Positions 8,097 through 18,229 of a stretch of 29,776 nt of DNA are shown here, piece by piece. This DNA comes from a virus: positions 1 through 29,776 of the IMG/VR virus record IMGVR_UViG_3300032086_003302; one strand, 5' to 3'. Every line of letters begins with the position of its first letter. Within the stretch, counting starts at the first letter, position 1. The notes under the pieces were generated by a model that saw only the letters and a program-made list of their open reading frames with translations, searched no databases and was not told the origin of the DNA. The position numbers and the translations under genes were made by a program.

Positions 8097-11000
8097 ATGC
8101 CTTACCAACCACATAGAGGTAATCCTGAATCTAAACAATACTTTGTGGTGAATAACTTAATTGGAGGGATGAATACATTATCAGCAGATGATGTCATTTC
8201 TACGATTGAAGCTAGAGAAGTATTGAATATGGATTTGTCAGGATCAGGTGCTTTAGTTAAAAGAAAAGGATATAAATATTCAGATATTTTAAATAAATGG
8301 CTATATGAAATTTCTCCTAATTATTTACCAGATGGTGATATTTACTTTTTAAAAGTAATAAAAAATGAAGGAAATATTTCTAAATATTTAGAAGAGTTTA
8401 GCGATTGGAATGAATTTAAAAATTTCATTCGTACACGATCTTACTCATTTGTTATTCTTATAGGATATGCAACAGGAACTGCAGATGAGTTAGGAAATAG
8501 AACAATTAAAGTAGATTTAATTAAGTTTATCAATGATGAAGATTTAACAATTATTTCTGGGGGAGGTTTAACAACAACAACTTTTCCAAGCACATACAAT
8601 GCAGCTCCAGATGGCGACGACTTCACAGATAGTGTGACAGCTAGTTTAGATGGTGGTGATTTTACAGATAACTCAGGAATACAAAACATTGTTACATTTA
8701 ATAATGTTTATCCAGAACCAATACAATTAACTAATAAAGACATTGTGCCTTTTTTAGGAAAACATTACATATTACTTAATCAATTAAGTAAATCATTAAA
8801 TGGTATCTTAGAGATAGACGAAACAACAATCAATACATTTACACATAGAATTTTTAATAACGATAATCAAAACAATTTATACAAACCATCGCCTATTGAC
8901 ACAGCAATTACAAACACATTAGGTGGTTATAATATGTTATATAGTTCTCCAAAAGACTATGTAAAAAATCATACATCTCTTCGAGCAATACACGCGGTGT
9001 ATATAACAGATGTAGCAAATAATAATTTGTTTGAAGATTTATCAATACCAACAGACGGTGATTTTAAAATAAATATTATTTTTAGTGGTTCAGGTGTTAA
9101 TTTAAATAGTTTTGAATTTGATTTTTTCTCAGAAGATGCTTTTGGAAATCGAACTGTAATCCCTTATGATTCAGGATTTGATCCTTACACACACAGTCAA
9201 ACATTTATCCAAGATGGTATTGCATCGTTTAGAATACAATTAAATTTAACAAGCTTTACAAATATTAACACAATAACAGCTGAAGTAAGGTTAATGAAAT
9301 CATCCGAACCTATTATTCCAGCTAAACAATTTAGTTCAGAAGTTGCACTTCAAGAATACTTTGTCGATAAAGATTTCTACATTATATCTACAGAAAATAT
9401 TGTTTACAACACACAAAGTGCTGCTGTAGAAGATGCGTATCATTTATTAAAACAACGAATCAATCATTCCTATACTTTTAATGATAGAGAACTTGTTGTT
9501 TATAAAAACAGTGCAAAACTACACAATTTCAATAGAGCTGGTTTAGTTACAACTGATTTGTATATATTAAGACAAGATAATATTGTATATAGAATGAACA
9601 ATCGTCATCGTGCTAATTCAGATGCTACTACTTACAACTCTGCAACTTATCAGTTTGAAAAAGATGTTATTCAAGATACAGGGCAAACTGCTACTAATGC
9701 AGCACATAGTTACATTGATAATAATAACATTCCTTATAAGTTACGACACGATACACAAATTAAATTAAACATATATGGAAGTGATGGTACAACTTTTGTT
9801 GAAACACAGTATTATGAAGTTACCAATGCAGACGCATCTATAGGAACTATTTTTAAAGATGATGATTTCTATGTACAACAAGCAAATATTTCTTCTGCAG
9901 GTGTAGTACAAACATCTAGTACTAATAATATCATACCACAACTTCAAACAGCTGGTGATAATGAATCAGGAGACATATATGCAATAGAGGATCGTCAAAT
10001 AACAACAGACAGTACAACTTTTTATAAATACAATGGAGGAAGCTCAGCAACTTTTTCTGGAGACTTTGAGTTCTTTATCTCAGAGTTAGATACAAGTATT
10101 AAAAAAACAATCGAGTATCCAGTTATTGATGTTGACACAGCACCAGTCATCGGAATTGATTTTGATGATGCACGCATATTAGAAATTGAAGATAGACTTG
10201 TTGCTTATCAAGGAAATACTATATGGTTTAGTGATTTTCGAAGATTTAATTACTTTCCATCAAATACTTATTTTAACTTATCATTAACAACAGATGACGA
10301 AATAACAAGTATTAACTATTTTAGAGGATCATATATTATATTTACAAGAAAAATGATTTGGAAAATGAGAGGTAATCTTGATCAAAATAATATTGAGTTT
10401 CAAATATTAAATGACAGTATTGGTTGTATCGCACCAAAAAGTGTCAAACCATTCAACAACACACTTGTGTTTATGTCAAGAGATGGATTATATCGAATTA
10501 AACAAAACTTTTACTTAGATGGTTTAGAGAATGTAGAAAAAATAGATAAAAGAATTGTAGATGTTCTACCAAATTTTTCAACAAGTTATGAGTCAATGTT
10601 ATATAATGAACAATACTTATTATATATCAGAGATGAACATCAATATGATGTATTAAGACATTATTATAATGTAAACTTGGGTTCAAGTGGTAGTCCATTT
10701 GTAGTGGATAAATTTGCACAAAAACCAGAACATATTTTTGAAGTATCTGGAACACTGTATGCAGTAAAAGATCGTAGATTCTGGATTTATGACCAAGGAT
10801 ATACAGATTTCTTACCAACATATACAACTTATACAGCAACAGATACACAAAATGCAACATATAAAACACGACTACAATTACCTAATTTTTCTTTTGGTTA
10901 TCCAACACACGAGAAGAAGTTTAAAAATATATTCCTAAAAACATTTACAGAAAAAACAGCACCTTTGTTTATCACTATTAAGATCGATGGTTACGAATAC

Positions 11001-11267
11001 GCAACTCCTTATCACTTTAAAGTGACACGAGATGCAGACGGTATTATTCAATACGATTTTACTTTAGATATTGAATCTTCAGCACTTGGTAGTTTTGTAA
11101 TCGGAGAACACGAATTAGGTAGTAGTGATGTCAATCAACATAAAGTAATTGTAGGTGGTAAAGGGAAAAACATAACACTAATTTTAGAACAAGAATCAGA
11201 CAGTTATTTTGGATTAACAAATATTGGATACTTGTTCAAACTAGGAAAGGTAAGAGGTGATATATAA
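8097..11267 (+). CDS. Large tail protein (podovirus tail hub/stabilisation-type)
   Basis: 1056-residue structural protein. The N-terminus (FVVNNLIGGMNTLSADDVI, then EAREVLNMDLSGSGALVKRKGYK, about residues 15-60) matches the pattern of phage tail proteins that begin with a GG-x-N-T segment followed by N-x-D and G-x-L-x-K-R-x-G-Y. The body is beta-rich with Asn/Thr/Tyr-rich loops, and the region near residues 690-830 (IWFSDFRRFNYFPSN and FMSRDGLYRI) looks like beta-propeller blades, as in tail tubular B or stabilisation-type proteins. It may form the tail tube/hub on which fibres sit. The stop shares a base with the next ATG. Confidence 0.72.
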   Translation: MPYQPHRGNPESKQYFVVNNLIGGMNTLSADDVISTIEAREVLNMDLSGSGALVKRKGYKYSDILNKWLYEISPNYLPDGDIYFLKVIKNEGNISKYLEEFSDWNEFKNFIRTRSYSFVILIGYATGTADELGNRTIKVDLIKFINDEDLTIISGGGLTTTTFPSTYNAAPDGDDFTDSVTASLDGGDFTDNSGIQNIVTFNNVYPEPIQLTNKDIVPFLGKHYILLNQLSKSLNGILEIDETTINTFTHRIFNNDNQNNLYKPSPIDTAITNTLGGYNMLYSSPKDYVKNHTSLRAIHAVYITDVANNNLFEDLSIPTDGDFKINIIFSGSGVNLNSFEFDFFSEDAFGNRTVIPYDSGFDPYTHSQTFIQDGIASFRIQLNLTSFTNINTITAEVRLMKSSEPIIPAKQFSSEVALQEYFVDKDFYIISTENIVYNTQSAAVEDAYHLLKQRINHSYTFNDRELVVYKNSAKLHNFNRAGLVTTDLYILRQDNIVYRMNNRHRANSDATTYNSATYQFEKDVIQDTGQTATNAAHSYIDNNNIPYKLRHDTQIKLNIYGSDGTTFVETQYYEVTNADASIGTIFKDDDFYVQQANISSAGVVQTSSTNNIIPQLQTAGDNESGDIYAIEDRQITTDSTTFYKYNGGSSATFSGDFEFFISELDTSIKKTIEYPVIDVDTAPVIGIDFDDARILEIEDRLVAYQGNTIWFSDFRRFNYFPSNTYFNLSLTTDDEITSINYFRGSYIIFTRKMIWKMRGNLDQNNIEFQILNDSIGCIAPKSVKPFNNTLVFMSRDGLYRIKQNFYLDGLENVEKIDKRIVDVLPNFSTSYESMLYNEQYLLYIRDEHQYDVLRHYYNVNLGSSGSPFVVDKFAQKPEHIFEVSGTLYAVKDRRFWIYDQGYTDFLPTYTTYTATDTQNATYKTRLQLPNFSFGYPTHEKKFKNIFLKTFTEKTAPLFITIKIDGYEYATPYHFKVTRDADGIIQYDFTLDIESSALGSFVIGEHELGSSDVNQHKVIVGGKGKNITLILEQESDSYFGLTNIGYLFKLGKVRGDI

Positions 11268-11665
11268 TGGCAAATAAAATTATTACAGATCAAACATTAC
11301 CTAATCAGTTTAAAAATGATGGTGAAATATTATACGGACAAGATGTAAACAAAATTGTGTCTGTATTAAAAGAAGCAGCAAATGCACTTAAAAAAGATTT
11401 AGATACAGTTATATCAGGTGATTCAACAACAATTGTAAAATATAGTTTAACTGAACTAAATAATGAAACCGCTGCAGATAATACTTACGCTTTTGTTTAC
11501 ACAAATAGTGGTCTTGATTTATATCAAAGACAATCATCCGTTTGGGTTAAACTACAAGAAGTTTCACTTTTAAACGCAGTTACAAAAAGTTCAGTACATT
11601 ATGAAACATTAGGAAGTGACGCACGAGCTGGTGATTTATTTATAGATTACGATGAAGGAGAGTAA
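11267..11665 (+). CDS. Hypothetical small tail-associated protein
   Basis: 132-residue protein of unknown function. The N-terminus (TDQTLPNQFKNDGEILYGQD) is followed by a helix (VNKIVSVLKEAANALKKDL, about residues 29-47), then a strand-rich part with a YTNSGLDLYQRQSSVWVKL stretch (about 77-95). Its ATG overlaps the stop of the large tail protein and a GAGGTGATAT site lies just upstream, so it is translated with that gene. Context suggests a minor tail component or fibre adaptor; this is inference from position only. Confidence 0.68.
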   Translation: MANKIITDQTLPNQFKNDGEILYGQDVNKIVSVLKEAANALKKDLDTVISGDSTTIVKYSLTELNNETAADNTYAFVYTNSGLDLYQRQSSVWVKLQEVSLLNAVTKSSVHYETLGSDARAGDLFIDYDEGE

Positions 11666-11666
11666 T

Positions 11667-11990
11667 ATGGATTACACAAGTTTAACAAAAAAAGAGCTTA
11701 TTGAAAAGCTAGAAGAACAAAAGCATTTAGCAGAAGCTGTAGAAGCAAAAGACAAAGAAATTACAGCAGCAAAAAAAGAACTTCAATCAGTTATAACTTC
11801 TCACCAAGGTTGTCTTAACCAAGCAGAAGTGAAAGCATTGACTGATAAATTAGAAGCAGAAAGAAAAAAAGCAACAGAACTTGCACAGCTTTATATAAAA
11901 ATGCACCACGATTTATTGAAACAAACACAACAAAATCTAGAGATGGCACTATTCACAGAACAAGTTGTCTCAGAAAAATTTAAAAAATAA
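11667..11990 (+). CDS. Small coiled-coil protein before fibre genes
   Basis: 107-residue protein, nearly all helical and rich in Lys, Glu, Ala and Gln with heptad-like leucines (LTKKELIEKLEEQKHLAEA, then KALTDKLEAERKKATELAQL). ATG 11667 is chosen because the GAAGGAG site (11654-11660) lies before it and the gene then starts one base after the previous stop; an in-frame ATG at 11652 would include the ribosome site. No family recognised. It could be a fibre-linking or trimerising component, or a chaperone for the neighbouring fibres. Confidence 0.68.
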   Translation: MDYTSLTKKELIEKLEEQKHLAEAVEAKDKEITAAKKELQSVITSHQGCLNQAEVKALTDKLEAERKKATELAQLYIKMHHDLLKQTQQNLEMALFTEQVVSEKFKK

Positions 11991-12003
11991 GAGGTGAATA
12001 ATT

Positions 12004-13260
12004 ATGGCACTAAAAGAAGTTACCCTCAAAAGGGTAATCGATACAAGTGGAAACACAGATGAGTTATTTCCATCGACAACAATGGCACAAGTTAGAGTGT
12101 CAACAGGAGATGCGACAACTTTAACTTCTCACTTAACAAGTACTTATATTCCTTTATCACAGAAAGGAGCGAACAATGGAGTTGCAACTTTAAGTAACAC
12201 TGGTAAAGTTCCAGAGTCACAATTACCAAGTAGTGTTTTTGGTGGTATGAGACTTATAGATACTATCTCATCTAACACAACTGCAGAAGCGTTGATGGAT
12301 TTAGCACAAACTTATGTGGCTTCTAATGGTGGAGTATTAGAGGGAAGTTACTTTATTATTGGTGGTAACAGTTCAGTTCCTGTTGTTATTACAGGAGGAG
12401 CAGACAGTAACAATGGTGTGACACACACTTTTGATGCAGAACAAACAAACACTGTTGGTGAAGAAAATGACGATGATTTAGACGGAGGAAATGTTGCGTT
12501 AGAACCAGGAGACTGGATCGTTATGGGTGGACAATGGACTTTAAATACGACAACTTATCAAAGATGGGGTGTTGTTAACAACACTTATCAAGATGCAAAT
12601 GTAGGTGTTGCAGGTATTGTTGAACTATCAAACGCTACATCTGTTACAGGAATGAGCGGAAATGATGTTATTACAGAAGGCGTATTAGCAGGATTAGTAG
12701 GAACAGCTTCTGGAGACTTAGCGGCTGGTGATCACTTACACGATGGTAGATACTACACAGAAAGTGAAGTACAAAACTTCTTTGATGGTACAACAAGTAT
12801 ATCAGGTTACAACAAAACAAACTGGGATGCAGCATATAATGATAAAGTTAACTCTGTTGGATTTGCAACAGGTACAGGGGTTTTAACTTTAACACAACAA
12901 GACTCAGGAACATTAACTGTTGATTTAGATGGTAGATATGCAGAAGAAGTTACTGCAGGTGGTGGAATTACTGTAACACAAACTGGAGACAGTTATGAAG
13001 TTGCACACACAGATACATCTAGTCAAGCAAGTGTTAACTTTACAGGTGGTACTGTTATTCAAGATCTAACTCTTGATACATACGGACATATCACAGGTTT
13101 ACAAGGTTATGACTTAGACGGAAGATATTACACAGAAAGTGAATTTAACAACTGGTTAAACGGAGATACAGCAATTGATGGACACAACTTCACAGAAATA
13201 ATCTATGGAGCAACCCCATCAAGTACAAATGTAGGTACAATACTTATAGATGAAGATTAA
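12004..13260 (+). CDS. Tail fibre protein, short paralogue
   Basis: 418-residue fibre-like protein. The first about 27 residues (KEVTLKRVIDTSGNTDELFPSTT) match the start of the next gene closely, which suggests a shared virion-binding anchor. Fibre-type segments follow: VATLSNTGKVPESQLPS (about 57-73), the AGIVELSNAT segment, and a twice-repeated DGRYYTESE-x-x-N module near residues 247 and 373 with DG-x-x-x-x-x-G-x-N after it. Composition is Gly/Thr/Asn/Asp-rich without cysteines. GAGGTGAATA lies just upstream. It is probably either a proximal fibre segment or an alternative fibre. Confidence 0.8.
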   Translation: MALKEVTLKRVIDTSGNTDELFPSTTMAQVRVSTGDATTLTSHLTSTYIPLSQKGANNGVATLSNTGKVPESQLPSSVFGGMRLIDTISSNTTAEALMDLAQTYVASNGGVLEGSYFIIGGNSSVPVVITGGADSNNGVTHTFDAEQTNTVGEENDDDLDGGNVALEPGDWIVMGGQWTLNTTTYQRWGVVNNTYQDANVGVAGIVELSNATSVTGMSGNDVITEGVLAGLVGTASGDLAAGDHLHDGRYYTESEVQNFFDGTTSISGYNKTNWDAAYNDKVNSVGFATGTGVLTLTQQDSGTLTVDLDGRYAEEVTAGGGITVTQTGDSYEVAHTDTSSQASVNFTGGTVIQDLTLDTYGHITGLQGYDLDGRYYTESEFNNWLNGDTAIDGHNFTEIIYGATPSSTNVGTILIDED

Positions 13261-13274
13261 GGAGGTGATAGTCA

Positions 13275-16200
13275 ATGGCTAAAAATGTCACATTAAAGCG
13301 TGTTAATAATACATCAGGTGCAACTGACGATTTACACCCAACAACGGATTGGGGACAAATAGAAAGCAAGCCTAGTACTTTCACGCCGACATCACACACA
13401 CACGGTAATATTACAGATGGTGGTGAAATAAATACTAATACACTTATTGCAACTGGCGACCGCCTTGTTTTTGCTGATAGTAGTGCAAGTAATGACTTAA
13501 ATGCTTCATATATTACATTCGATACAAGTAACACAACGCAATTTCTTAGAAAAGACGGTACTTTTGCTACGCCTGCAGGTGTAGATAATTATGTAAACAT
13601 TACTGGCGATACAATGACAGGTGATTTATCATTTACAAATGCAACAGACATTGGTGTTCAAAATGCAAGTGGTAATTCTTGGTATCGACCAGAGGACCAA
13701 TATGGAAACACACATATAGAGGTAAGGTCAGGTAAAGGTATTTATGTAGATGCTGACACAGTAGCATTTAGAAGTCAAGCAAATACAGATAGAATGAGAA
13801 TAACATCAGCAGGTAATGTAGGTATTGGAACAACAACTCCAAGTGAACTATTAGAAGTTGAAGGAAGTGGAACAACACGATTAGCTGTAACATCAACAGG
13901 TGGTGCAACATTAAAATTCAAAGCAGCAAGTGGTAATGCTTATATTTCAACTTCAACAAATGATAATATTATATTTCAAATAAACGATACTTCACAACAT
14001 ATTTTTAATACAGCAGGTAATGTCGGTATTGGAACAACAAGTCCTACACAAAAATTAGATGTTTCAGGTAATATAAGAGCTTCAAGTAATATGTATGCAG
14101 CAAGATATTATGACTTAAATAATACAAGTTATTATGTAGACCCAACATCAACAAGTATTTTATATAATATAGATGTTCAAAACACTACAACAACAAGAGG
14201 TTCAGTTGTAGTAGATACAGATACAAACCAAAATTTATTTTATATCTCAAGAACAGGTAGCACATCTCAAGAATATACATCTTTTGGTAGAGATGACACA
14301 ACAACTCATATACACACAAAAAATGATGAAAGTTCATCAACAATTAGATTTAGAATAGAAAACACAGATACTGAAAGTGGCGGTGGTGCAAACGCTAACG
14401 ATAGAAACATTGATTTTATTAGTGATGCAACCAGAGCGCAAATTCAAATAGCTGGACAAAGAGTAGCAACAGAAAGTTATGTGGACACAGAGATAGCAAG
14501 TCTTGTAGATACAGCGCCAGAAGCGCTAAATACACTTAACGAATTAGCAGCAGCACTAGGTGATGACCCTAGCTTTGCAACAACAGTAACAAATAGTATT
14601 GCAACAAAACTACCTCTTACAGGTGGCACACTAACAGGAACATTGACATCAAGAAGTATCAATATGCAAAACTATACTTTAAGTAATGTAGGACAAATGA
14701 CTTTTAATGACCCAGGTCCAAATGAAGGTATTTCTTGGAGTGGTGGTAATTTTAGCATTTATGAAAGCCCAAATGATTTATCAACCAATAGTGCAGGTAA
14801 TTTACAATTTGTAAGTGGTGGTTCAAGAAGATTGACTGTCCAAACAGATGGAACTGTTTATGTGCCAGGAACACTTAAGACTGAAAAACTTGAAGTTGAA
14901 GGTGCAATCTTTGATGTAGAAACAAATAGTTTAAGAATGCCTATGGTTAAAGGTGGACACTATAATACAGATACATCAAGTGTAACAGGTGCGATTGCAA
15001 TTACTTTACCAAGTGGAACATATGCGAATGCAACAATGATGAATTTTTTTGTTGATGTCTTTGACTATGCTGGGGCTAGTGATGGTGAAAGTTTCACACT
15101 TCATATTGGTGGTTATAATTATACAGATGGAACTTTTCACAATGTTTTTGCCAATTTAATTAGTGGTAGAAACGATAGATTTTTTACAGTAAGATTTAAC
15201 TATGATAGTGCAAACTCTGCAAATATTATTTATATTGGTGAAACTACAAGTAATTGGGCATATCCAAAAGTTACAATTAGAGATTTTAGTGCAGGACACG
15301 CTGGAGCAGATGATGTAGATTGGTATAACAACGCATTTAATATTTCATTTGCAACAACACTTCTTGGAACAACAAGTAGAAGTAAAACGGCAGAAAATGT
15401 CGCAAGTAATTCACTACAATTAGGTGGTGTAAATGCGTCTAGTTATTTAAGAAGCGATACAGCAGACACAGCATCAGGGGACATAACATTTACAGGAAAC
15501 ATTGTTGCAGATTTAAGAATAAAATTAAATACACCAGATAATAATATTGCACCTCTTAACATTAAGAGTGATGCAGAAGCACAAGCAATACATATAGAAG
15601 AAACAGGCACAGGAAATAGTGAAAGTTGGCAAATTGGAGTTAATGGTGATGGTGATTTGAACTTCTATAATAGTGGTTCAGCAACTCCAACGATACAATT
15701 TTACGATAGCAATAGTGTGTTCTTTCCAGAAAATGTTACTATGAAAAACTTGCAAATGACATCAAATCAAAACAGAACAAAAATTAGAGTGTGGAGTGGT
15801 AGCACTTATGGAATGGGTATGCACTCTGGGTTCACTTATGGTGGTCTTGGTGATTATGCTATGACTTTCCAAATGAATGATGATTTAGACAGAGGTTTTT
15901 GGTGGGGTCATTCAGTTCACACAACTGCACAAGGTGCTATGGCACTAACCACAGATGGTGAATTAACAGTTGCAAATGCTATAAGAGTTGGCTATGGTGA
16001 AGCAGATACAACCACACCAGCAGATAATGTATTTGATATAAACGGAAATGTAACCATAGCAAAAGTATCATCAGGTGGACAAAACCAAATTAAATTTCAA
16101 GAAGTAGGAACAACAAAAACACAAATCACAAGTAACTATGGTGATGACAAATTTTATCTATACCACGAGGGCGATAACAGAATGGTTATTGATAGTAGTG

Positions 16201-17357
16201 GACGAATAGGTATTGGAACAACAACTCCATCAACAAAAATGCACATTTCCGAAAGTGGCACAACTACAGCCTTAACCGTTCAAAATGCAAGTTCTAACGG
16301 AACAGTAGTAAAATTAACTTCAACAGGTGATAATAGAAACTTATACTTACAAACAGACCACATTTATAGCAACGGAAACTTATATTTTGGCGACAACTCA
16401 TATGAGACTATCATAAGAGGTAGTGATGTAAAAATAGAAAATGAAATACTCCATACAAAGACTTCTTATGGTGAACCTAACACCGAAAACTTTTATAGAA
16501 TTAAATTACAAGACCAAGGTGGCGTTCACAATGATGTGGGTATAGGACAAACTACTTCAGGTAATATGGGTTATAATGTAACAGCAGCAAATGCTCATAT
16601 CTTTTTTGAAGGAACAAATGGTGAAATTGCAAGACTTCAACCAAGTGGGTTAGCACTAAATCATAGTGGAACAGGAACAGTAGAAAGTAAATCAATAACA
16701 TTTACATCACAAACTGCAGGTACAGATGTTGTAAGAGTTTTAAAAACAACAAGTGGTGGTAATTTAGATTTTAACGCAGGTGCAATATCTCTAAATGGTA
16801 ATGGTAATATAACTGCTAAAGGTAATTTATATCTAAACAATGATAATACAAATACAGACACCTTTGTTTACTTTGGTGATAGTGGAAGTGATACAGACCA
16901 TTATGTGTCATTTGATACAAGCGAACAAAAATTTAATTTTTCAAATGATATACTTGTCAATGGTTCAGCTATTGGTGGCGGTGGTGTCACATCCATTAAA
17001 AACTTTGCAGGTCCATATGTCAATACAAATGGATTTACAGCAAAACAACTACCATTAAGTAAAACATTATCAACTGGCGATAGAATTGGTTTATCCGTTA
17101 TCGTAGGTACAACAACAAACTATGGAACACGAACACAACAAACCGTTTGGTTAGAAGTGGGAACAAGTAGTCACGGATTATTGTTTTCTTACTATGATAA
17201 TGCTACAAGTACAATGAGATTGTATTCAGCAGAAGTGTATATATCAAGTGGTAACTTATACATTGATGATGCGGTCGCTTGGACAGATGGTGCATTTGGT
17301 CACAGTGGTTCAAGTACAACTGCCATCTATGTGATGGATGTACTAGAGTACGCATAA
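13275..17357 (+). CDS. Long tail fibre / receptor-binding protein
   Basis: 1360-residue fibre. The N-terminal anchor (NVTLKRVNNTSGATDDLHPTT) is shared with the preceding gene. Then come a SHTHGNITDGGEI segment, an NYVNITGDTMTGDL segment and three GIGTT-x-P repeats starting at residues 182, 250 and 978, a motif common in fibres of environmental phages. A classic fibre segment lies near 400-460 (ESYVDTEIASLVD, LNTLNELAAALGDDPSF, KLPLTGGTLTGTL). The C-terminal about 120 residues are a distinct strand-rich domain that probably binds the host. No intramolecular chaperone (S74-type) end was recognised. AAGGAGGTGATA precedes the ATG, one of the strongest ribosome sites here. Confidence 0.88.
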   Translation: MAKNVTLKRVNNTSGATDDLHPTTDWGQIESKPSTFTPTSHTHGNITDGGEINTNTLIATGDRLVFADSSASNDLNASYITFDTSNTTQFLRKDGTFATPAGVDNYVNITGDTMTGDLSFTNATDIGVQNASGNSWYRPEDQYGNTHIEVRSGKGIYVDADTVAFRSQANTDRMRITSAGNVGIGTTTPSELLEVEGSGTTRLAVTSTGGATLKFKAASGNAYISTSTNDNIIFQINDTSQHIFNTAGNVGIGTTSPTQKLDVSGNIRASSNMYAARYYDLNNTSYYVDPTSTSILYNIDVQNTTTTRGSVVVDTDTNQNLFYISRTGSTSQEYTSFGRDDTTTHIHTKNDESSSTIRFRIENTDTESGGGANANDRNIDFISDATRAQIQIAGQRVATESYVDTEIASLVDTAPEALNTLNELAAALGDDPSFATTVTNSIATKLPLTGGTLTGTLTSRSINMQNYTLSNVGQMTFNDPGPNEGISWSGGNFSIYESPNDLSTNSAGNLQFVSGGSRRLTVQTDGTVYVPGTLKTEKLEVEGAIFDVETNSLRMPMVKGGHYNTDTSSVTGAIAITLPSGTYANATMMNFFVDVFDYAGASDGESFTLHIGGYNYTDGTFHNVFANLISGRNDRFFTVRFNYDSANSANIIYIGETTSNWAYPKVTIRDFSAGHAGADDVDWYNNAFNISFATTLLGTTSRSKTAENVASNSLQLGGVNASSYLRSDTADTASGDITFTGNIVADLRIKLNTPDNNIAPLNIKSDAEAQAIHIEETGTGNSESWQIGVNGDGDLNFYNSGSATPTIQFYDSNSVFFPENVTMKNLQMTSNQNRTKIRVWSGSTYGMGMHSGFTYGGLGDYAMTFQMNDDLDRGFWWGHSVHTTAQGAMALTTDGELTVANAIRVGYGEADTTTPADNVFDINGNVTIAKVSSGGQNQIKFQEVGTTKTQITSNYGDDKFYLYHEGDNRMVIDSSGRIGIGTTTPSTKMHISESGTTTALTVQNASSNGTVVKLTSTGDNRNLYLQTDHIYSNGNLYFGDNSYETIIRGSDVKIENEILHTKTSYGEPNTENFYRIKLQDQGGVHNDVGIGQTTSGNMGYNVTAANAHIFFEGTNGEIARLQPSGLALNHSGTGTVESKSITFTSQTAGTDVVRVLKTTSGGNLDFNAGAISLNGNGNITAKGNLYLNNDNTNTDTFVYFGDSGSDTDHYVSFDTSEQKFNFSNDILVNGSAIGGGGVTSIKNFAGPYVNTNGFTAKQLPLSKTLSTGDRIGLSVIVGTTTNYGTRTQQTVWLEVGTSSHGLLFSYYDNATSTMRLYSAEVYISSGNLYIDDAVAWTDGAFGHSGSSTTAIYVMDVLEYA

Positions 17358-17367
17358 GGAGGTTAAA

Positions 17368-17730
17368 ATGATTAGACATTTATTATTAAGTGAAGACAAC
17401 TCTATCAATGCTTTTGTAAACGAAGCAACAGATCAAACAATTGAAGTCAATATTACTAATACAAAATTTAACGAATTGTTTGAAAAGGGACTAAGTTTAT
17501 GGAAGTATGAAAACGGAAAGTTTGTCTTTCAACAAGAACAAATTAACAAAGCAAACCTACAAGAAGAATACTTTGAGATTAAAGGTTGGTTAAGAGAAAA
17601 CGACTGGAAGTTTAATAAAGTGTTTATAGGTGAGTGGGAAGAAACAGACTCAAGATGGGTAGAGTACAAAGAACAAAGAATAGTTAAAAGAGCAAGATTA
17701 GATGAAATAAAGAAAGCGTTAGGTATATAA
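17368..17730 (+). CDS. Fibre-associated small protein, possible assembly chaperone
   Basis: 120-residue protein directly after the long fibre gene, with AAGGAGG at 17356-17362 and a stop-to-start gap of 10 bases. The C-terminal half (about residues 70-118) is a helical hairpin with EYFEIKGWLRENDWKFNK, GEWEETDSRWVEYKEQR and a basic last helix, a layout seen in small proteins encoded beside phage fibre genes (tail-fibre chaperone or XkdW-like). Family membership is not certain. The position supports a role in folding or attaching the fibre. Confidence 0.6.
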   Translation: MIRHLLLSEDNSINAFVNEATDQTIEVNITNTKFNELFEKGLSLWKYENGKFVFQQEQINKANLQEEYFEIKGWLRENDWKFNKVFIGEWEETDSRWVEYKEQRIVKRARLDEIKKALGI

Positions 17731-17731
17731 G

Positions 17732-18229
17732 ATGAAGAAAAGGGTAAAGGGTATATTAGCAATTGTTGCAAAATGGACAGGGTTTAAATGGGCAGCAGAC
17801 TTCCTAAAAAAATATGGAATCGATGCTCTCCTGGCACTACTCATATTTAACTTCCCAATGTATGCAGTTGCATTTATTCCTGATCCAGGTTTTCAAACAT
17901 TCGCACTTGGTTGGACAGCATTTTGGTGGGGACTTGGTGCCCTAACACCTGGATGGTTAGTCACAATCTTACTCGCATTATTTATTCGATGGTTACGCGG
18001 TTGGTTAGTACAGGCATACCTAGATGTCAAAGAGGCATTTAGAAAATTACAACTACAAAACCAACTGTCGGTTTACCTAACAAGTGAAGAGATTGATATG
18101 ATACTCGAGATGGCGAAGAAGGTAGAATTCCAAAGTGAAGGTAAAAGAAAAGAATTTAGAGAGAAACTAAGAAAAGAAAGACTACAAATGATTGACGATC
18201 AATGGACAAAGGAGGCAAACAAAGGATGA
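17732..18229 (+). CDS. Membrane protein, holin candidate
   Basis: 165-residue protein with a hydrophobic N-terminal half: likely membrane segments at about residues 29-48 and 56-90 (the second may be two short helices around GALTPGW), with tryptophans at the borders. The C-terminal half is a charged amphipathic helix region (about 95-160) that would face the cytoplasm. Two or three membrane segments with a charged tail fit a holin, but no endolysin is nearby to support it. The ribosome site is weak (TTAGG), so it may be translated by coupling to the previous gene, which ends one base before. It overlaps the next start as ATGA. Confidence 0.68.
   Translation: MKKRVKGILAIVAKWTGFKWAADFLKKYGIDALLALLIFNFPMYAVAFIPDPGFQTFALGWTAFWWGLGALTPGWLVTILLALFIRWLRGWLVQAYLDVKEAFRKLQLQNQLSVYLTSEEIDMILEMAKKVEFQSEGKRKEFREKLRKERLQMIDDQWTKEANKG
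18208..18215 (+). promoter_or_regulatory. Ribosome binding site deciding the start of the HPr-like gene
   Basis: AAAGGAGG inside the end of the preceding gene, 10 bases before ATG 18226. It supports that start over the in-frame ATG at 18202, which has no such site and would put this sequence inside the coding region. Confidence 0.65.

Noticed and set aside
18202-18225. ATG 18202 as start of the HPr-like gene
   Set aside because: It would add eight residues, nearer HPr length, but has no ribosome site and the added residues do not look like HPr strand one.
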